Shown: positions 18,315 through 27,417 of the stretch, in pieces
How positions within the stretch are numbered: the first letter of the stretch is position 1
Layout of the letters: every line of letters starts with the position of its first letter
Source: Alphaproteobacteria bacterium
GTDB lineage: Bacteria > Pseudomonadota > Alphaproteobacteria > Puniceispirillales > Puniceispirillaceae
Length of the DNA: 42,368 bases
Direction: 5' to 3'
NCBI GenBank assembly: GCA_016779005.1
Contig: JADHOL010000015.1
Location: 1-42,368 of the forward strand
The notes under the pieces: model-generated
Told to the model about the DNA's origin: nothing
The model's input: the letters and a program-made list of their open reading frames with translations, nothing else
The model's database searches: none
Translations under genes and position numbers: made by a program

Positions 18315-19199
18315 TTTGTTAATAAACCCCTTTATACAATTTTGCGTTTGCTCAATAATATGCGGCATTTCGATATATAATTCATGCTTAGCCTCATTAA
18401 AACTTACCAATTGCGAATTGCTAAGATAGGTAACAGAATTTCGAATGGCATTTATACTTACCAACTTATCGCCGCTGCCGATAAGTATCAAAACGGGCAA
18501 CTTTATGTTCTTTAGAAAGGAAGAGCGCATTGTTGTTTTAAAACAAGAATAAAAAGCAGATGAGAGCCAGCCAAAACTTACCCCTGAGCGTGCAATAGAC
18601 GGATTTTCATTAATTAAATCAATGATTTTCTCAATATTTTTCTGATTTCGGCTTAACGGATTTTGAGGATTAAATTTACGTGTTTTAAGAAGCGTGTTTT
18701 GGTCTGTATAAGGGATTATTCTTTCCTTGAATCCGCAGATAGAAATGATACTTGCCAATATAAATATTGGGATTGAAGGCGTTACCTGTGGAAGCATCAT
18801 TGGCGATAATGCCATAATTCCAGCAATTTGATATTTTGTTAAACCAGCAAGACGGAAAGCCAAATGCCCCCCCATAGAATGACCTATGACAAAAAAACGT
18901 TTATCCGCCCACCCAGATTTATCTATTACATCACACCCAGTTTGCAATAAATCATCAAACCCGGCGGTGTGACTTGTTGTTGGCGGATTGCCATAGGCAC
19001 CAGATAGACCAAGTCCGGGCCAGTCAAAAATCAGCACCTCCATATCGTGATTAGTTAGAAAGGATATTAATTCTAAATATTTCTCACAAAATTCACTAAG
19101 CCCTGTAAAAATAACCACATGGTGCTGAGCGCTTGGAGCTCCAATTTTCCAAGTGCGAATAGACCCCAAATTAGTTTTAACCCAAAATTCATGTTTCAT
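18306..19199 (-). CDS. Alpha/beta hydrolase (lysophospholipase-like)
   Basis: The 297-residue protein has the nucleophile elbow VIGHSMGGHLAF, with serine as nucleophile, and an oxyanion region HHVVIFTGLSEFCEKY. Candidate acid and histidine residues lie in LIGSGDKLVS and NEAKHELYIEM. This is the Hydrolase_4 group that includes PldB-like lysophospholipases and monoacylglycerol lipases. No signal peptide is seen. It is the last gene of the suf run, about 18 bases after the ABC exporter. Substrate is unknown, and its place behind Fe-S genes may be only transcriptional convenience. Confidence 0.8.
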   Translation of the reverse strand: MKHEFWVKTNLGSIRTWKIGAPSAQHHVVIFTGLSEFCEKYLELISFLTNHDMEVLIFDWPGLGLSGAYGNPPTTSHTAGFDDLLQTGCDVIDKSGWADKRFFVIGHSMGGHLAFRLAGLTKYQIAGIMALSPMMLPQVTPSIPIFILASIISICGFKERIIPYTDQNTLLKTRKFNPQNPLSRNQKNIEKIIDLINENPSIARSGVSFGWLSSAFYSCFKTTMRSSFLKNIKLPVLILIGSGDKLVSINAIRNSVTYLSNSQLVSFNEAKHELYIEMPHIIEQTQNCIKGFINKNA

Positions 19200-19217
19200 A
19201 AGCTTAGCTTTGGTTAT

Positions 19218-21107
19218 TTAAAGTGCTTTTTTTGGTGACATCTCAGTATCACCGCCATCCTGAAATCCACTTGATTGGCGCCTCCACATGGCTGCGTATA
19301 ATCCCTCTAACGCCAATAATTCTTGATGCGTTCCAAATTCCTTTATTTGACCGTGATTTAAAACTAAAATCATATCTGCATCTATAATTGTTGATAATCT
19401 ATGTGCAATTACCAATGTAGTTTGATTAAGTGAAATATCGTTCAAGGCAGTCTGTATTTCGCGTTCAGTTCGGCTATCAAGCGCAGAGGTCGCTTCATCA
19501 AATAAAAATATCGTTGGCTGCTTTAAAATAGCTCTTGCTATGGCAACACGTTGTTTTTCTCCACCAGATAATTTTAGTCCTCGCTCTCCAACAAGCGTCT
19601 CATACCCATCTGGAAGACTCTCAATAAAGCTATCTATAGCAGCGAGTTTTGATACTCTTTCCACATCTTCTTTGGTAGCACTTGCCCGCCCATAGCCAAT
19701 ATTATAGCCAATAGAGGCATTGAACATTACCGTATCCTGAGGCACCATTCCAATGGCCGCACGCACCGTATCTTGCCGCACCTGCCGAATATCCTGGCCG
19801 TCAATTAATATGCGCCCTCTTTGAGGATCATAAAATCTGAATAATAACCGCGATATTGTAGATTTTCCGCCGCCACTCGGTCCCACTAAGGCAACCCTGT
19901 GACCTGGTTGAACGACAAAACTAACGTCATTCAAAATCGTTCCGCGCCCGTAGGAAAAACTGACATTCTCAAATCTAATCTCCCCTCTTTTTAGATTTAA
20001 TGCTGGTGCATCAGCTTCGTCCCTAACATCTGGTTTCTGCTTTAAAAGGCCAAACATACGCTCAAGATCTATAACCGATTGCCTTACCTCTCTATAGGTC
20101 CAGCCAAGATATTGGAGTGGCATCGCAAGTTGAATAATATAGGTATGAACAGCAACAAAATCGCCAACACTCATGCTACCTTGCACGATTTCTCTGCCTG
20201 ATATTACCAGCAATGCAACAAGACCAAGAGCAACAATCAATCCTTGGCCTATATTCACAATCGTCAGTGACGTTCGAGAAGATATAAAGGCATTTTCATA
20301 CAGCCGTAATGCAGTATCATAATTATCTGATTCTGATTTCTCAGCGTTGAAATATTTAACCGTCTCATAATTAAGAAGAGAATCTACCGTTTTAGTAGCA
20401 GCAAACTCATCAGCTTCATTCATCCTGCGTCTAAATTTTATTCTCCACTCAGTTGTTTTTATGGTGAAATATGAATAAGTAACGACAGTTAAAAAAGTAA
20501 TTACCGCAAATTCATACCCAAATAATACCCATAGCACACCACATATAAAAAACAGCTCCACAATCAAAGGAACAACTTCAAAAATCCCAGTAGATAATAG
20601 TAATGTCATCGCTTTAGCGCCTCTATCTATAGAGCGTGAGGTGCCACCTGTTTGCCTGTCCAGGTGAAATTGAAGCGATAATTTATGAAGATGTTCAAAC
20701 GCATTTAACGCTGCGATGCGAACTGCTTTTGAAGCAAATTTTATGAATAAAAACTCTTTTAGCTCGGAGAATATTGTCTCCCCCACACGGGCAAGCGCAT
20801 ATCCACCGATAAGCAACATCAACAAACTCATCGAAAAGCTAATACCGCTCTCACTATTTAGGGGGGCTAAGGCATCAACAGCAGCGCCGTAAAAAATCGG
20901 AATTACGGCAGCACATAATTTAGACAAAATAAGCGCGACAATTAGTCCTGCAAGCCGAAGCCGCAGATTATTATCACCTCTTGGCGCGATATATTCAAAA
21001 ACGATTTTTATAAGCTCAAAAACAGTTACAGAGGCGTTATTTGAAATCCCTTTTGATGATTTGCCATTTGATGAATTTGATGAGTTTGACGCAGATGTAT
21101 TAGCCAT
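19218..21107 (-). CDS. atm1: Atm1-type ABC exporter (fused membrane and ATPase domains)
   Basis: This half-transporter of 629 residues has six membrane segments in residues about 40-330 and a C-terminal ATPase. The ATPase shows Walker A GPSGGGKSTISRLL, signature LSGGEKQRVAIARA, Walker B IFLFDEATSALD and the switch histidine in VIAHRLSTI. Layout and length match the Atm1/ABCB7/HMT1 group, which exports glutathione-linked sulfur or metal compounds connected to Fe-S and heavy-metal balance. The N-terminus is a Ser/Asn-rich tail. The start shares one base with the sufA stop (TAATG), so it is translationally coupled to the SUF genes, supporting the Atm1 assignment. Confidence 0.88.
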   Translation of the reverse strand: MANTSASNSSNSSNGKSSKGISNNASVTVFELIKIVFEYIAPRGDNNLRLRLAGLIVALILSKLCAAVIPIFYGAAVDALAPLNSESGISFSMSLLMLLIGGYALARVGETIFSELKEFLFIKFASKAVRIAALNAFEHLHKLSLQFHLDRQTGGTSRSIDRGAKAMTLLLSTGIFEVVPLIVELFFICGVLWVLFGYEFAVITFLTVVTYSYFTIKTTEWRIKFRRRMNEADEFAATKTVDSLLNYETVKYFNAEKSESDNYDTALRLYENAFISSRTSLTIVNIGQGLIVALGLVALLVISGREIVQGSMSVGDFVAVHTYIIQLAMPLQYLGWTYREVRQSVIDLERMFGLLKQKPDVRDEADAPALNLKRGEIRFENVSFSYGRGTILNDVSFVVQPGHRVALVGPSGGGKSTISRLLFRFYDPQRGRILIDGQDIRQVRQDTVRAAIGMVPQDTVMFNASIGYNIGYGRASATKEDVERVSKLAAIDSFIESLPDGYETLVGERGLKLSGGEKQRVAIARAILKQPTIFLFDEATSALDSRTEREIQTALNDISLNQTTLVIAHRLSTIIDADMILVLNHGQIKEFGTHQELLALEGLYAAMWRRQSSGFQDGGDTEMSPKKAL

Positions 21108-21460
21108 TAGCTAATAGAAAAACTTTCGCCGCAGCCACATCTAGCTGTTTCATTTGGATTATTAAATACGAATGATGAATTGAACTTATCTTCTGTCCAA
21201 TCCATTTCTGTTCCAACCAAAAACATAACAGCAGCAGGATCAATTAAAACCCGAACACCGTTTACATCAATAGCATCTTCAAAAGGCTGCTGCTCTTTGG
21301 CAAATTCTACATTATACTGCAAGCCAGAGCAGCCAGCTGTTTTGATACCAATCCTTAATCCAATAACATCGCTTTCAGCACTTTTTACAATTTCTTGTAC
21401 GCGCGCAGAAGCTTGGTCTGTTATGGAAAGAATGGGTGTGTTTTTATCAAATTGCAACAT
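21107..21460 (-). CDS. sufA: A-type Fe-S carrier protein
   Basis: The 117-residue HesB/IscA-family protein has the three conserved cysteines, one in TAGCSGLQY and two in CGCGESF close to the C-terminus. A-type carriers receive Fe-S clusters from the SufBCD scaffold and deliver them to apo-proteins. It lies after sufT and overlaps the Atm1-like gene by one base. It could also be called ErpA-like; the operon position favours SufA. Confidence 0.92.
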   Translation of the reverse strand: MLQFDKNTPILSITDQASARVQEIVKSAESDVIGLRIGIKTAGCSGLQYNVEFAKEQQPFEDAIDVNGVRVLIDPAAVMFLVGTEMDWTEDKFNSSFVFNNPNETARCGCGESFSIS

Positions 21461-21486
21461 TTGCTACCTTCGTTTTTTCAATGATA

Positions 21487-21909
21487 TCAGAAACCGTAAT
21501 CTAGCGCCAGCTTTGCATCCTCACTCATTCTTTCTGGCGCCCATGGTGGATCCCACACTAGCGTAACCTGCACCAACCCAACATTATCTAATTCTGCAAC
21601 TTTTTCAGCCACCTGCCCTGGCATTTCACCTGCAACAGGGCATCCAGGCGCCGTTAGTGACATGGTTATGTCTACATCACCCCCATAATGCCTCTCAATA
21701 CTGTAGATAAGGCCTAAATCATATATATTAACTGGTATTTCTGGATCCTTGACCTCCATCAGAGCATCTATTATTTGGATCTCATCTGCTTTGTCAGATT
21801 TTCCCTCTAATTTGGTGCCTGCTATCGCCATGTAACCCTTAGATACATCTGGCATAAAATCTTTTAGGGTTAGATTGTCGGTATCTGATGTTTTTTCCTT
21901 ATCAGACAA
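21487..21909 (-). CDS. sufT: SufT / MIP18-family (DUF59) Fe-S maturation factor
   Basis: The DUF59 core is clear: MEVKDPEIPVNIYDLGLIY, VDITMSLTAPGCPVAGEMP and LVWDPPWAPERMSEDAK. SufT proteins help mature Fe-S enzymes. The start is placed at a TTG one base after the sufS stop, with GGAG six bases upstream, giving 140 residues. The longer frame from an ATG at 21978 would overlap sufS by 68 bases and lacks a good ribosome binding site. The first 40 residues are variable and polar. Confidence 0.9.
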   Translation of the reverse strand: MSDKEKTSDTDNLTLKDFMPDVSKGYMAIAGTKLEGKSDKADEIQIIDALMEVKDPEIPVNIYDLGLIYSIERHYGGDVDITMSLTAPGCPVAGEMPGQVAEKVAELDNVGLVQVTLVWDPPWAPERMSEDAKLALDYGF

Positions 21910-21910
21910 T

Positions 21911-23140
21911 TTATGCTCCAAAAATTCGATTAACTTTTTCAAGTGAAATTGCAAGGGCGTCGAAATCTTCAGGCTCACTATAGACAGCGATTGACGCTCT
22001 GGCAGTTGAACTCAGATTCAAAAATTTCATTAATGGCTGCGCGCAATGATGGCCTGCCCGGATTGCAATTCCGTCTTGATCTATCAGTGTTGATATATCA
22101 TGGGGATGCGCCGCATCAAGTGTAAATGATATCACGCCAGATTTATTCGGCGAGGTGCCAACAAAGGATAATCCTTTAACACTTGCTAATCTTTGATGAC
22201 CATATAATAAGAGTGATTTCTCGTGAGAGGCAATCTTATCCATCCCAATATCGGTTACAAAATCAACAGCAGCCCCAAGCGCAATACATTCCGCGATTGG
22301 CGGCGTTCCTGCTTCAAACCTGGATGGGGGCTGCGAATAGGTTGCACTGTCAATTTCCACATCATCAATCATATCACCGCCACCCAGAAATGGCGGCATA
22401 TCAGCTAATATCTCAGCCTTGCCCCAACAGATACCAATCCCGCTTGGCCCATAGAGTTTATGGCCTGAAAATACGTAAAAATCACAATCAATATCCTGAA
22501 TATCAACTGGCATATGGATAACACCCTGGCACCCATCTACAACACAAATTGCATTATTTTCATGTGCAATTGCGCTGATTTCTTTAACCGGAAATATTGT
22601 TCCAAGTACGTTTGATACATGAGGAACAGAAATGATTTTGGTATTTTTTGTTACGCGGTCTTTTAATTCTGTAATATTAAAACAGCCATCATCATCTACC
22701 GGAACAGCCACTATTTTGGCACCTGTTTTCTGACATAACATTTGCCATGGAATAATGTTGGCGTGATGTTCAGCTACTGTAATGAGGATTTCATCACCCG
22801 ATTTTAGGTTCTGCAAGCCATAGCAATTGGCAATCAGATTAAGCGACATGGTAGCGCCGCTGGTAAAGATCACTTCATCTTTGTCAGCAGCATTGATAAA
22901 TCGGGCAATTTTAGAACGCACCTCCTCATAGGCGTCTGTTGCCTCTTCAGAAAGGGTGTGTAAACCACGATGAATATTAGCGTAACCGTGAGAATAGGTA
23001 GTTAGTAATTTATCCAAAACCTGCTGAGGCTTTTGAGATGATGCCGCCGAATCTAAATATATAATCGGCTTTTCATTTACTTCGCGCGATAAAAATGGAA
23101 ATTTAGCTCTTATCTGTTTGCCGTTAAATTCCTGTGTCAT
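21911..23140 (-). CDS. sufS: Cysteine desulfurase SufS
   Basis: This PLP enzyme of 409 residues removes sulfur from cysteine for Fe-S assembly. It has the PLP lysine in FSGHKLYGPSGIG, the aspartate in CVVDGCQGV, the histidine in VAEHHANIIPW, and the catalytic cysteine in RAGHHCAQPLMKF. Type II (SufS) features are present. No sufE gene is adjacent, so any sulfur acceptor would be encoded elsewhere. The gene follows sufD by 11 bases, and its last codons contain the ribosome binding site for sufT. Confidence 0.95.
   Translation of the reverse strand: MTQEFNGKQIRAKFPFLSREVNEKPIIYLDSAASSQKPQQVLDKLLTTYSHGYANIHRGLHTLSEEATDAYEEVRSKIARFINAADKDEVIFTSGATMSLNLIANCYGLQNLKSGDEILITVAEHHANIIPWQMLCQKTGAKIVAVPVDDDGCFNITELKDRVTKNTKIISVPHVSNVLGTIFPVKEISAIAHENNAICVVDGCQGVIHMPVDIQDIDCDFYVFSGHKLYGPSGIGICWGKAEILADMPPFLGGGDMIDDVEIDSATYSQPPSRFEAGTPPIAECIALGAAVDFVTDIGMDKIASHEKSLLLYGHQRLASVKGLSFVGTSPNKSGVISFTLDAAHPHDISTLIDQDGIAIRAGHHCAQPLMKFLNLSSTARASIAVYSEPEDFDALAISLEKVNRIFGA
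21916..21919 (-). promoter_or_regulatory. Ribosome binding site inside sufS for the TTG start of sufT
   Basis: On the minus strand GGAG (within the last two sense codons of sufS) lies six bases before TTG at 21909. It is the basis for choosing the shorter sufT. Confidence 0.65.
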
Positions 23141-23151
23141 GCTTTTATACC

Positions 23152-24399
23152 TCAGTAATCTAAGGCTGACATTTGAGCTGAATTAGAAATCCAGTCTTGA
23201 ATGTAATATTCAACCTGACTCTCAAGCTCAGGCACCCTTATTTGAGATAAGGTGCCAATTAGGAATGCTTCAATAAGCATAGACCTTGCTTGCATAACAG
23301 GAATGCCTCTGCTCACAAGGTAGAAAAGTTGATGCTCATCAATCTCCCCTATAGTAGCGCCATGACTACAGACCACATCATCAGCAAATATTTCTAACTC
23401 TGGCTTTGTATCTGCCTCTGTTTCGCGTGAGAGAAGCAATGCCCGCGTCATTTGCTGACCATCTGTTTTTTGTGCATCTGGAGCAACTCTTATTTTACCT
23501 TGAAACACACCTCTAGCTCTATCATCTAAGACCCCTCTTATAACCTGCTCTGATTTACAGTTAGCAACATTATGATAGAGTCTTGTTGTAATATCCATGT
23601 GCTGATCTTCGCATCCAAGATAAATCGATGATAAATGACATGATGCATTCTCGCCATTTAAATTTAAATGCATCTCTGTGCGAGAAATATCACCGCCACT
23701 TGTTAGTGAAAAACTTCTATAGTCAGAGCCCGTATTCTGATTAACTAGGCTTAATCCAAGCTGAGAAGAATCCAAATCCGCAATCTGGCATCGTACATGG
23801 TCACAAACAGCGCCATCATCAAGTTGCAGAATTACAATCGGAGCAGATAATCCATTTTTACTAGCATGTGTTTCTGAAATTCTTACGGTTGCATTTTTGG
23901 CTATCCGTATCATCACTAATGGGTGAGAAGATTGATTTATTAACCCTCCAACAAAAGACAAATCAATAACAGAGATAGGTTCAGTTTTAGAGGCATCTAT
24001 ATCTATTAAAATAGCAGATTGCATTGCAGCTATGGTTAGATTGAACACCGGATGGTGTGACAGGGGAGCCTCATTAAGGAAAGAGATGGCATCATCATCT
24101 TCAATCAGATTACTAATGACGATATTTGAATGATTTCCGCCTGACATCTCAGAATCATAAATTCCGTTTCTGAACACAACACGGCATGCCCCTTGAATAG
24201 AAGGGGCCATTTTATGGCGAGCATCATCGCCTTGTGCCGTTAACGCAATTTCTACAGGCTTTTTAAGCATTTGTGAAAGCGAGGTAAATTTCCAATCTTC
24301 ATTCTTAGAAGAGGGCCAACCCATTTTCACAAAATTATCCAAATGTGTTTTCTGCCAGTTATTTTTTACGTTTAATTGAGTAAGCTCAGGCAGCATCAT
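23152..24399 (-). CDS. sufD: Fe-S assembly scaffold protein SufD
   Basis: The 415-residue protein is the SufB paralog of the SufBC2D scaffold. Conserved segments are RGVFQGKIRVAPDAQKTDGQ, DDVVCSHGATIGEIDEHQLFYLVSRGI and AEIFADD-like residues before them, with the cysteine/histidine pair of CSHGAT. The N-terminal third is the variable helical part (KMGWPSSKNEDWKFTSL). Its start overlaps the sufC stop by 14 bases; a second ATG one codon in is equally possible. Together with SufB and SufC it builds clusters in the cytoplasm. Confidence 0.94.
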   Translation of the reverse strand: MMLPELTQLNVKNNWQKTHLDNFVKMGWPSSKNEDWKFTSLSQMLKKPVEIALTAQGDDARHKMAPSIQGACRVVFRNGIYDSEMSGGNHSNIVISNLIEDDDAISFLNEAPLSHHPVFNLTIAAMQSAILIDIDASKTEPISVIDLSFVGGLINQSSHPLVMIRIAKNATVRISETHASKNGLSAPIVILQLDDGAVCDHVRCQIADLDSSQLGLSLVNQNTGSDYRSFSLTSGGDISRTEMHLNLNGENASCHLSSIYLGCEDQHMDITTRLYHNVANCKSEQVIRGVLDDRARGVFQGKIRVAPDAQKTDGQQMTRALLLSRETEADTKPELEIFADDVVCSHGATIGEIDEHQLFYLVSRGIPVMQARSMLIEAFLIGTLSQIRVPELESQVEYYIQDWISNSAQMSALDY

Positions 24400-25138
24400 T
24401 TATCCCAGCATATCCGTTTTCTTCAACTTCTAACGCAAGTGACTTATCACCAGATTTCACAATCAATCCGCCAGATAAGATATGAACTTTATCAGGTACA
24501 ATATAAGATAATAATCGCTGATAATGCGTAATTACAAGCATAGAGCGCTGTGGATCGCGAAGCAAATTCACGCCTTGTGAGACGATTTTCAACGCATCGA
24601 CATCCAGCCCGGAATCTGTCTCATCTAAAATCGCCATAACCGGCTTTAATAATGCCATCTGCAGAATTTCATAACGTTTTTTCTCGCCGCCAGAAAACCC
24701 AACATTTACCGCTCTTTTTAGCATATCATCAGAAATGCCAAGCTTCTGCGCCTCAGCTCTGACTATCTTAACAAAGCCTAGCTGATCCACTTCTTCCTTG
24801 CCTTGCTCACGAAGGCGCGCATTTACAGATGCACGCAGAAATGACATGCCTGACACGCCTGGCAACTCTACTGGATATTGAAAGGCAAGAAATAAGCCAG
24901 CACGCGCACGCTCATCTGCTTCGGCTTCGATAATAGAAGTGCCATTTAAGAGTACATCCCCGCCCGTAATTTCATAACCAGCACGGCCAGACAAGACATA
25001 GGATAATGTACTTTTTCCAGAACCATTAGGGCCCATTATGGCATGAACCTCCCCTGCATTTACACTCAGATTAATGCCGTGCAGTATTTCTGTGCCATCT
25101 ACGCTCGCTGTAAGCTCTTTAATTTCTAATATCGACAT
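24386..25138 (-). CDS. sufC: Fe-S assembly ATPase SufC
   Basis: SufC is the ABC-type ATPase of the SufBCD scaffold. The 250-residue protein has Walker A GPNGSGKSTLSYVLSG, the SufC form of the signature in FSGGEKKRYEILQ, Walker B MAILDETDSGLD and the histidine in LVITHYQRLL. The start MSILEIKEL at 25138 lies just after the sufB stop; an upstream in-frame ATG at 25171 would overlap sufB and add residues not seen in the family. Confidence 0.96.
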   Translation of the reverse strand: MSILEIKELTASVDGTEILHGINLSVNAGEVHAIMGPNGSGKSTLSYVLSGRAGYEITGGDVLLNGTSIIEAEADERARAGLFLAFQYPVELPGVSGMSFLRASVNARLREQGKEEVDQLGFVKIVRAEAQKLGISDDMLKRAVNVGFSGGEKKRYEILQMALLKPVMAILDETDSGLDVDALKIVSQGVNLLRDPQRSMLVITHYQRLLSYIVPDKVHILSGGLIVKSGDKSLALEVEENGYAGINDAA

Positions 25139-25139
25139 A

Positions 25140-26591
25140 TTAACCAACAGATCCTTCCAGTGATATTCCAATTAGTTTTTGCGCTTCAACTGCGAATTCC
25201 ATCGGAAGCTCTTTCATTACTTCCTTACAAAACCCATTAACAATAAGGGAAACAGCATCTTCTTCTGACATGCCACGTTGCAAACAATAAAAAAGCTGTT
25301 CCTCAGATATGCGAGAGGTCGTTGCCTCATGTTCTATTTTTCCACTTGGATTTCGAGACACAATATATGGAACCGTATGCGCGCCGCATGTCTGCCCTAC
25401 TAATAATGAATCACATTGGGTGAAATTACGCGCAGTGTCAGCCGTTCTGTGGATTTCAACAAGACCTCGATAGGTATTCTGTGATTTTCCAGCAGAGATT
25501 CCTTTAGATATTATTGTGGATTTACTTCCCTCTCCAAGATGGATCATCTTAGTTCCGGTATCAGCTTGTTGCGCCCCGTTTGTAACAGCAACTGAATAAA
25601 ATTCTCCAATTGAGTCTTTGCCGGTTAGAACACATGATGGATATTTCCAGGTAATGGCCGAACCTGTTTCAACCTGCGTCCAGCTAATCTTGGATCTATC
25701 CCCCTTACAAGCGCCTCTCTTGGTAACAAAATTATAAATTCCGCCTTTTCCAGTTTCATCACCTGGATACCAATTTTGAACAGTGGAATATTTAATTTCT
25801 GCATCTGTTAGGGCAACTAATTCTACCACAGCAGCATGAAGCTGATTTTCATCTCTTTGAGGGGCGGTACATCCTTCAAGGTAACTCACATACCCCTCAT
25901 CCTCAACAATTATAAGAGTGCGTTCAAACTGTCCTGTATTTTTCTCATTAATTCTAAAATAGGTTGAGAGTTCCATTGGGCATCTAACCCCTTTTGGAAC
26001 ATATACAAACGAGCCATCGGTAAAGACCGCACAATTAAGGGCAGAAAAATAATTATCTGCAACCGGAATAACAGAGCCGAGATATTTTTTAACCAGTTCT
26101 GGGTATTGCTGAATTGCCTCTGATATGGGGCAAAAAATCACGCCTGCCCTACCCAGCTCCTCTTTGAAGGTTGTTGCAACAGATACAGAATCAAACACCG
26201 CATCGACTGCCACACCGGCTAGCATCTTCTGCTCGCTAAGCGGAATACCCAGCTTTTCATATGTCGCCAATAATTCAGGATCTACCTCGTCTAACGAATT
26301 CAGCTTATCGATAGATTTTGGCGCAGAATAATAATATATATCATTATAATCTATCGGTTCGATAGCCAGCTTTGACCAGTCAGGTGTCGGCATTTTTAGC
26401 CAATGACGGTAAGCCTTAAGACGCCAATTTAACATCCATTCAGGCTCATTTTTCTTAGCAGAAATGAACCTAACTATATCTTCGTTCAACCCTTTGGGGG
26501 CTTTTTCAGATTCAATATCGGTGACAAATCCATATTTATATTTGCCAGTGGCTTCTTCGACTGCTGTGATTGTTTCAACGGTAGCAACCAT
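25140..26591 (-). CDS. sufB: Fe-S assembly scaffold protein SufB
   Basis: SufB is the main cluster-building protein of the SUF system. The 483-residue product contains [75 protein letters not shown] and the cysteine of [18 protein letters not shown]. Length is typical. It begins directly after the stop of a small upstream frame (TAA then ATG), so its translation may depend on that frame. The rest of the operon follows with gaps of at most a few tens of bases. Confidence 0.96.
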   Translation of the reverse strand: MVATVETITAVEEATGKYKYGFVTDIESEKAPKGLNEDIVRFISAKKNEPEWMLNWRLKAYRHWLKMPTPDWSKLAIEPIDYNDIYYYSAPKSIDKLNSLDEVDPELLATYEKLGIPLSEQKMLAGVAVDAVFDSVSVATTFKEELGRAGVIFCPISEAIQQYPELVKKYLGSVIPVADNYFSALNCAVFTDGSFVYVPKGVRCPMELSTYFRINEKNTGQFERTLIIVEDEGYVSYLEGCTAPQRDENQLHAAVVELVALTDAEIKYSTVQNWYPGDETGKGGIYNFVTKRGACKGDRSKISWTQVETGSAITWKYPSCVLTGKDSIGEFYSVAVTNGAQQADTGTKMIHLGEGSKSTIISKGISAGKSQNTYRGLVEIHRTADTARNFTQCDSLLVGQTCGAHTVPYIVSRNPSGKIEHEATTSRISEEQLFYCLQRGMSEEDAVSLIVNGFCKEVMKELPMEFAVEAQKLIGISLEGSVG

Positions 26592-26810
26592 TTATCCTAG
26601 TTCCATTTCAGTTAACCCAGTGTTATTGACTATAGTAACGTTTATGACAGGGTATTTAAGTAATATAGCCTTTGGAAGTAACTTGGCTGCATCTCGCAAA
26701 TTTTCAAGAGATATCGGGACTATAACTCGATTAATTTTTAGTTTGGCATAACTCTCAATACAGCATTCCAACGCTTCTATCAAAAAATTTATCATCTCGT
26801 TGATTTTCAA
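26592..26810 (-). CDS. Small unknown ORF abutting sufB
   Basis: I do not recognise this product. The frame is open up to a GTG at 26885 (97 residues), but the promoter at 26891-26919 would start transcription about there. A TTG at 26810 with AAGG eight bases upstream gives about 72 residues; an ATG at 26795 gives 67. The sequence looks like helix, strand, helix, strand (INRVIVPISLENL ... KYPVINVTIVNN), rich in Lys and Ile. It occupies the place where many alphaproteobacterial suf operons carry an Rrf2-type regulator (IscR/SufR), but has no helix-turn-helix or cysteine cluster of that family. Its stop touches the sufB start. It may be a leader frame that couples translation to sufB. Confidence 0.45.
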   Translation of the reverse strand: MKINEMINFLIEALECCIESYAKLKINRVIVPISLENLRDAAKLLPKAILLKYPVINVTIVNNTGLTEMELG

Positions 26811-26885
26811 TGTTTTAGCCTTGTTTGAATCATATAGAATATAAATCTTAGAGGGTATAAATCTTATTAATTTTATGCCAATCAC

Positions 26886-26927
26886 ATGAATATGTAATCA
26901 TCAAGTAAGAACATGACAAGTAATCAT
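26886..26927 (-). promoter_or_regulatory. Two operator-like repeats over the suf promoter
   Basis: On the minus strand ATGATTACTTGTCAT (26927-26913) and ATGATTACATATTCAT (26901-26886) share ATGATTAC and a TCAT end. Each is a short dyad (ATGA...TCAT). They are about 27 bases apart; one overlaps the -35 and the other the -10 box. This is the geometry of repressor sites, perhaps for an iron or Fe-S sensor, but the regulator is not identified. Confidence 0.5.
26891..26919 (-). promoter_or_regulatory. Promoter of the suf operon
   Basis: On the minus strand a -35 box TTGTCA (26919-26914) is followed after 17 bases by TACATA (26896-26891). Transcription should start near 26884, about 290 bases before sufB. 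Both boxes match the sigma-70 pattern at four of six positions or better. Confidence 0.55.
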
Positions 26928-27018
26928 ACGAGTATTAGTCGTTATTTTCTAATAGCTGAGATAGTATGCGGTTTTGAGCTATATGAACAGCGGATATTGG
27001 CGCAAGGAGATTTAACGG

Positions 27019-27366
27019 TTAGTTGAACGCTTCACGCCGCAAGGTATATTTACCATCGGAAATGCCATCAAAAACATCATCAACATCTGGGTGGCTAACA
27101 GGACCATTTTCTTTATCAGTCAAAAGATTTTGCTGGCTAACATAAGCGGCATAATAACTATCAGAATTTTCTGCCAACAAATGATAAAAGGGTTGCTCTT
27201 TTTCTGGCCTTACCTCTTCAGGTATCGCATCATACCATTCATCCGTATTATCAAACTCTGGATCTACATCCACAATCACACCGCGAAAAGGGTAGAGTCG
27301 GTGCTTAACGATATCTCCGATGCTGAATAGCGGTTCTGGATTTATGACAGCTTTGTGATTGGACAT
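27019..27366 (-). CDS. hspQ: Heat shock protein HspQ (YccV-like)
   Basis: The protein of about 115 residues has the HspQ/YccV pattern: FSIGDIVKHRLYPFRGVI near the start, DPEFDNTDEWYDAIP, and QPFYHLLAEN followed by AAYVSQQNLL. In E. coli HspQ is an adaptor that enhances Lon-dependent proteolysis, and the fold was first described as binding hemimethylated DNA. The ATG at 27366 starts MSNHKAV; an ATG two codons earlier is also in frame. It follows rpmF on the same strand after about 50 bases and may share its transcript. Confidence 0.92.
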   Translation of the reverse strand: MSNHKAVINPEPLFSIGDIVKHRLYPFRGVIVDVDPEFDNTDEWYDAIPEEVRPEKEQPFYHLLAENSDSYYAAYVSQQNLLTDKENGPVSHPDVDDVFDGISDGKYTLRREAFN

Positions 27367-27417
27367 TATCACGATACCCTGTTTAACTTTTTGTAATCTT
27401 GAAACAATAGCGCGATA

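Noticed and set aside
26592..26885. IscR/SufR-type regulator at the head of the suf operon
   Set aside because: The product lacks a winged helix-turn-helix and the three-cysteine cluster of Rrf2 proteins.
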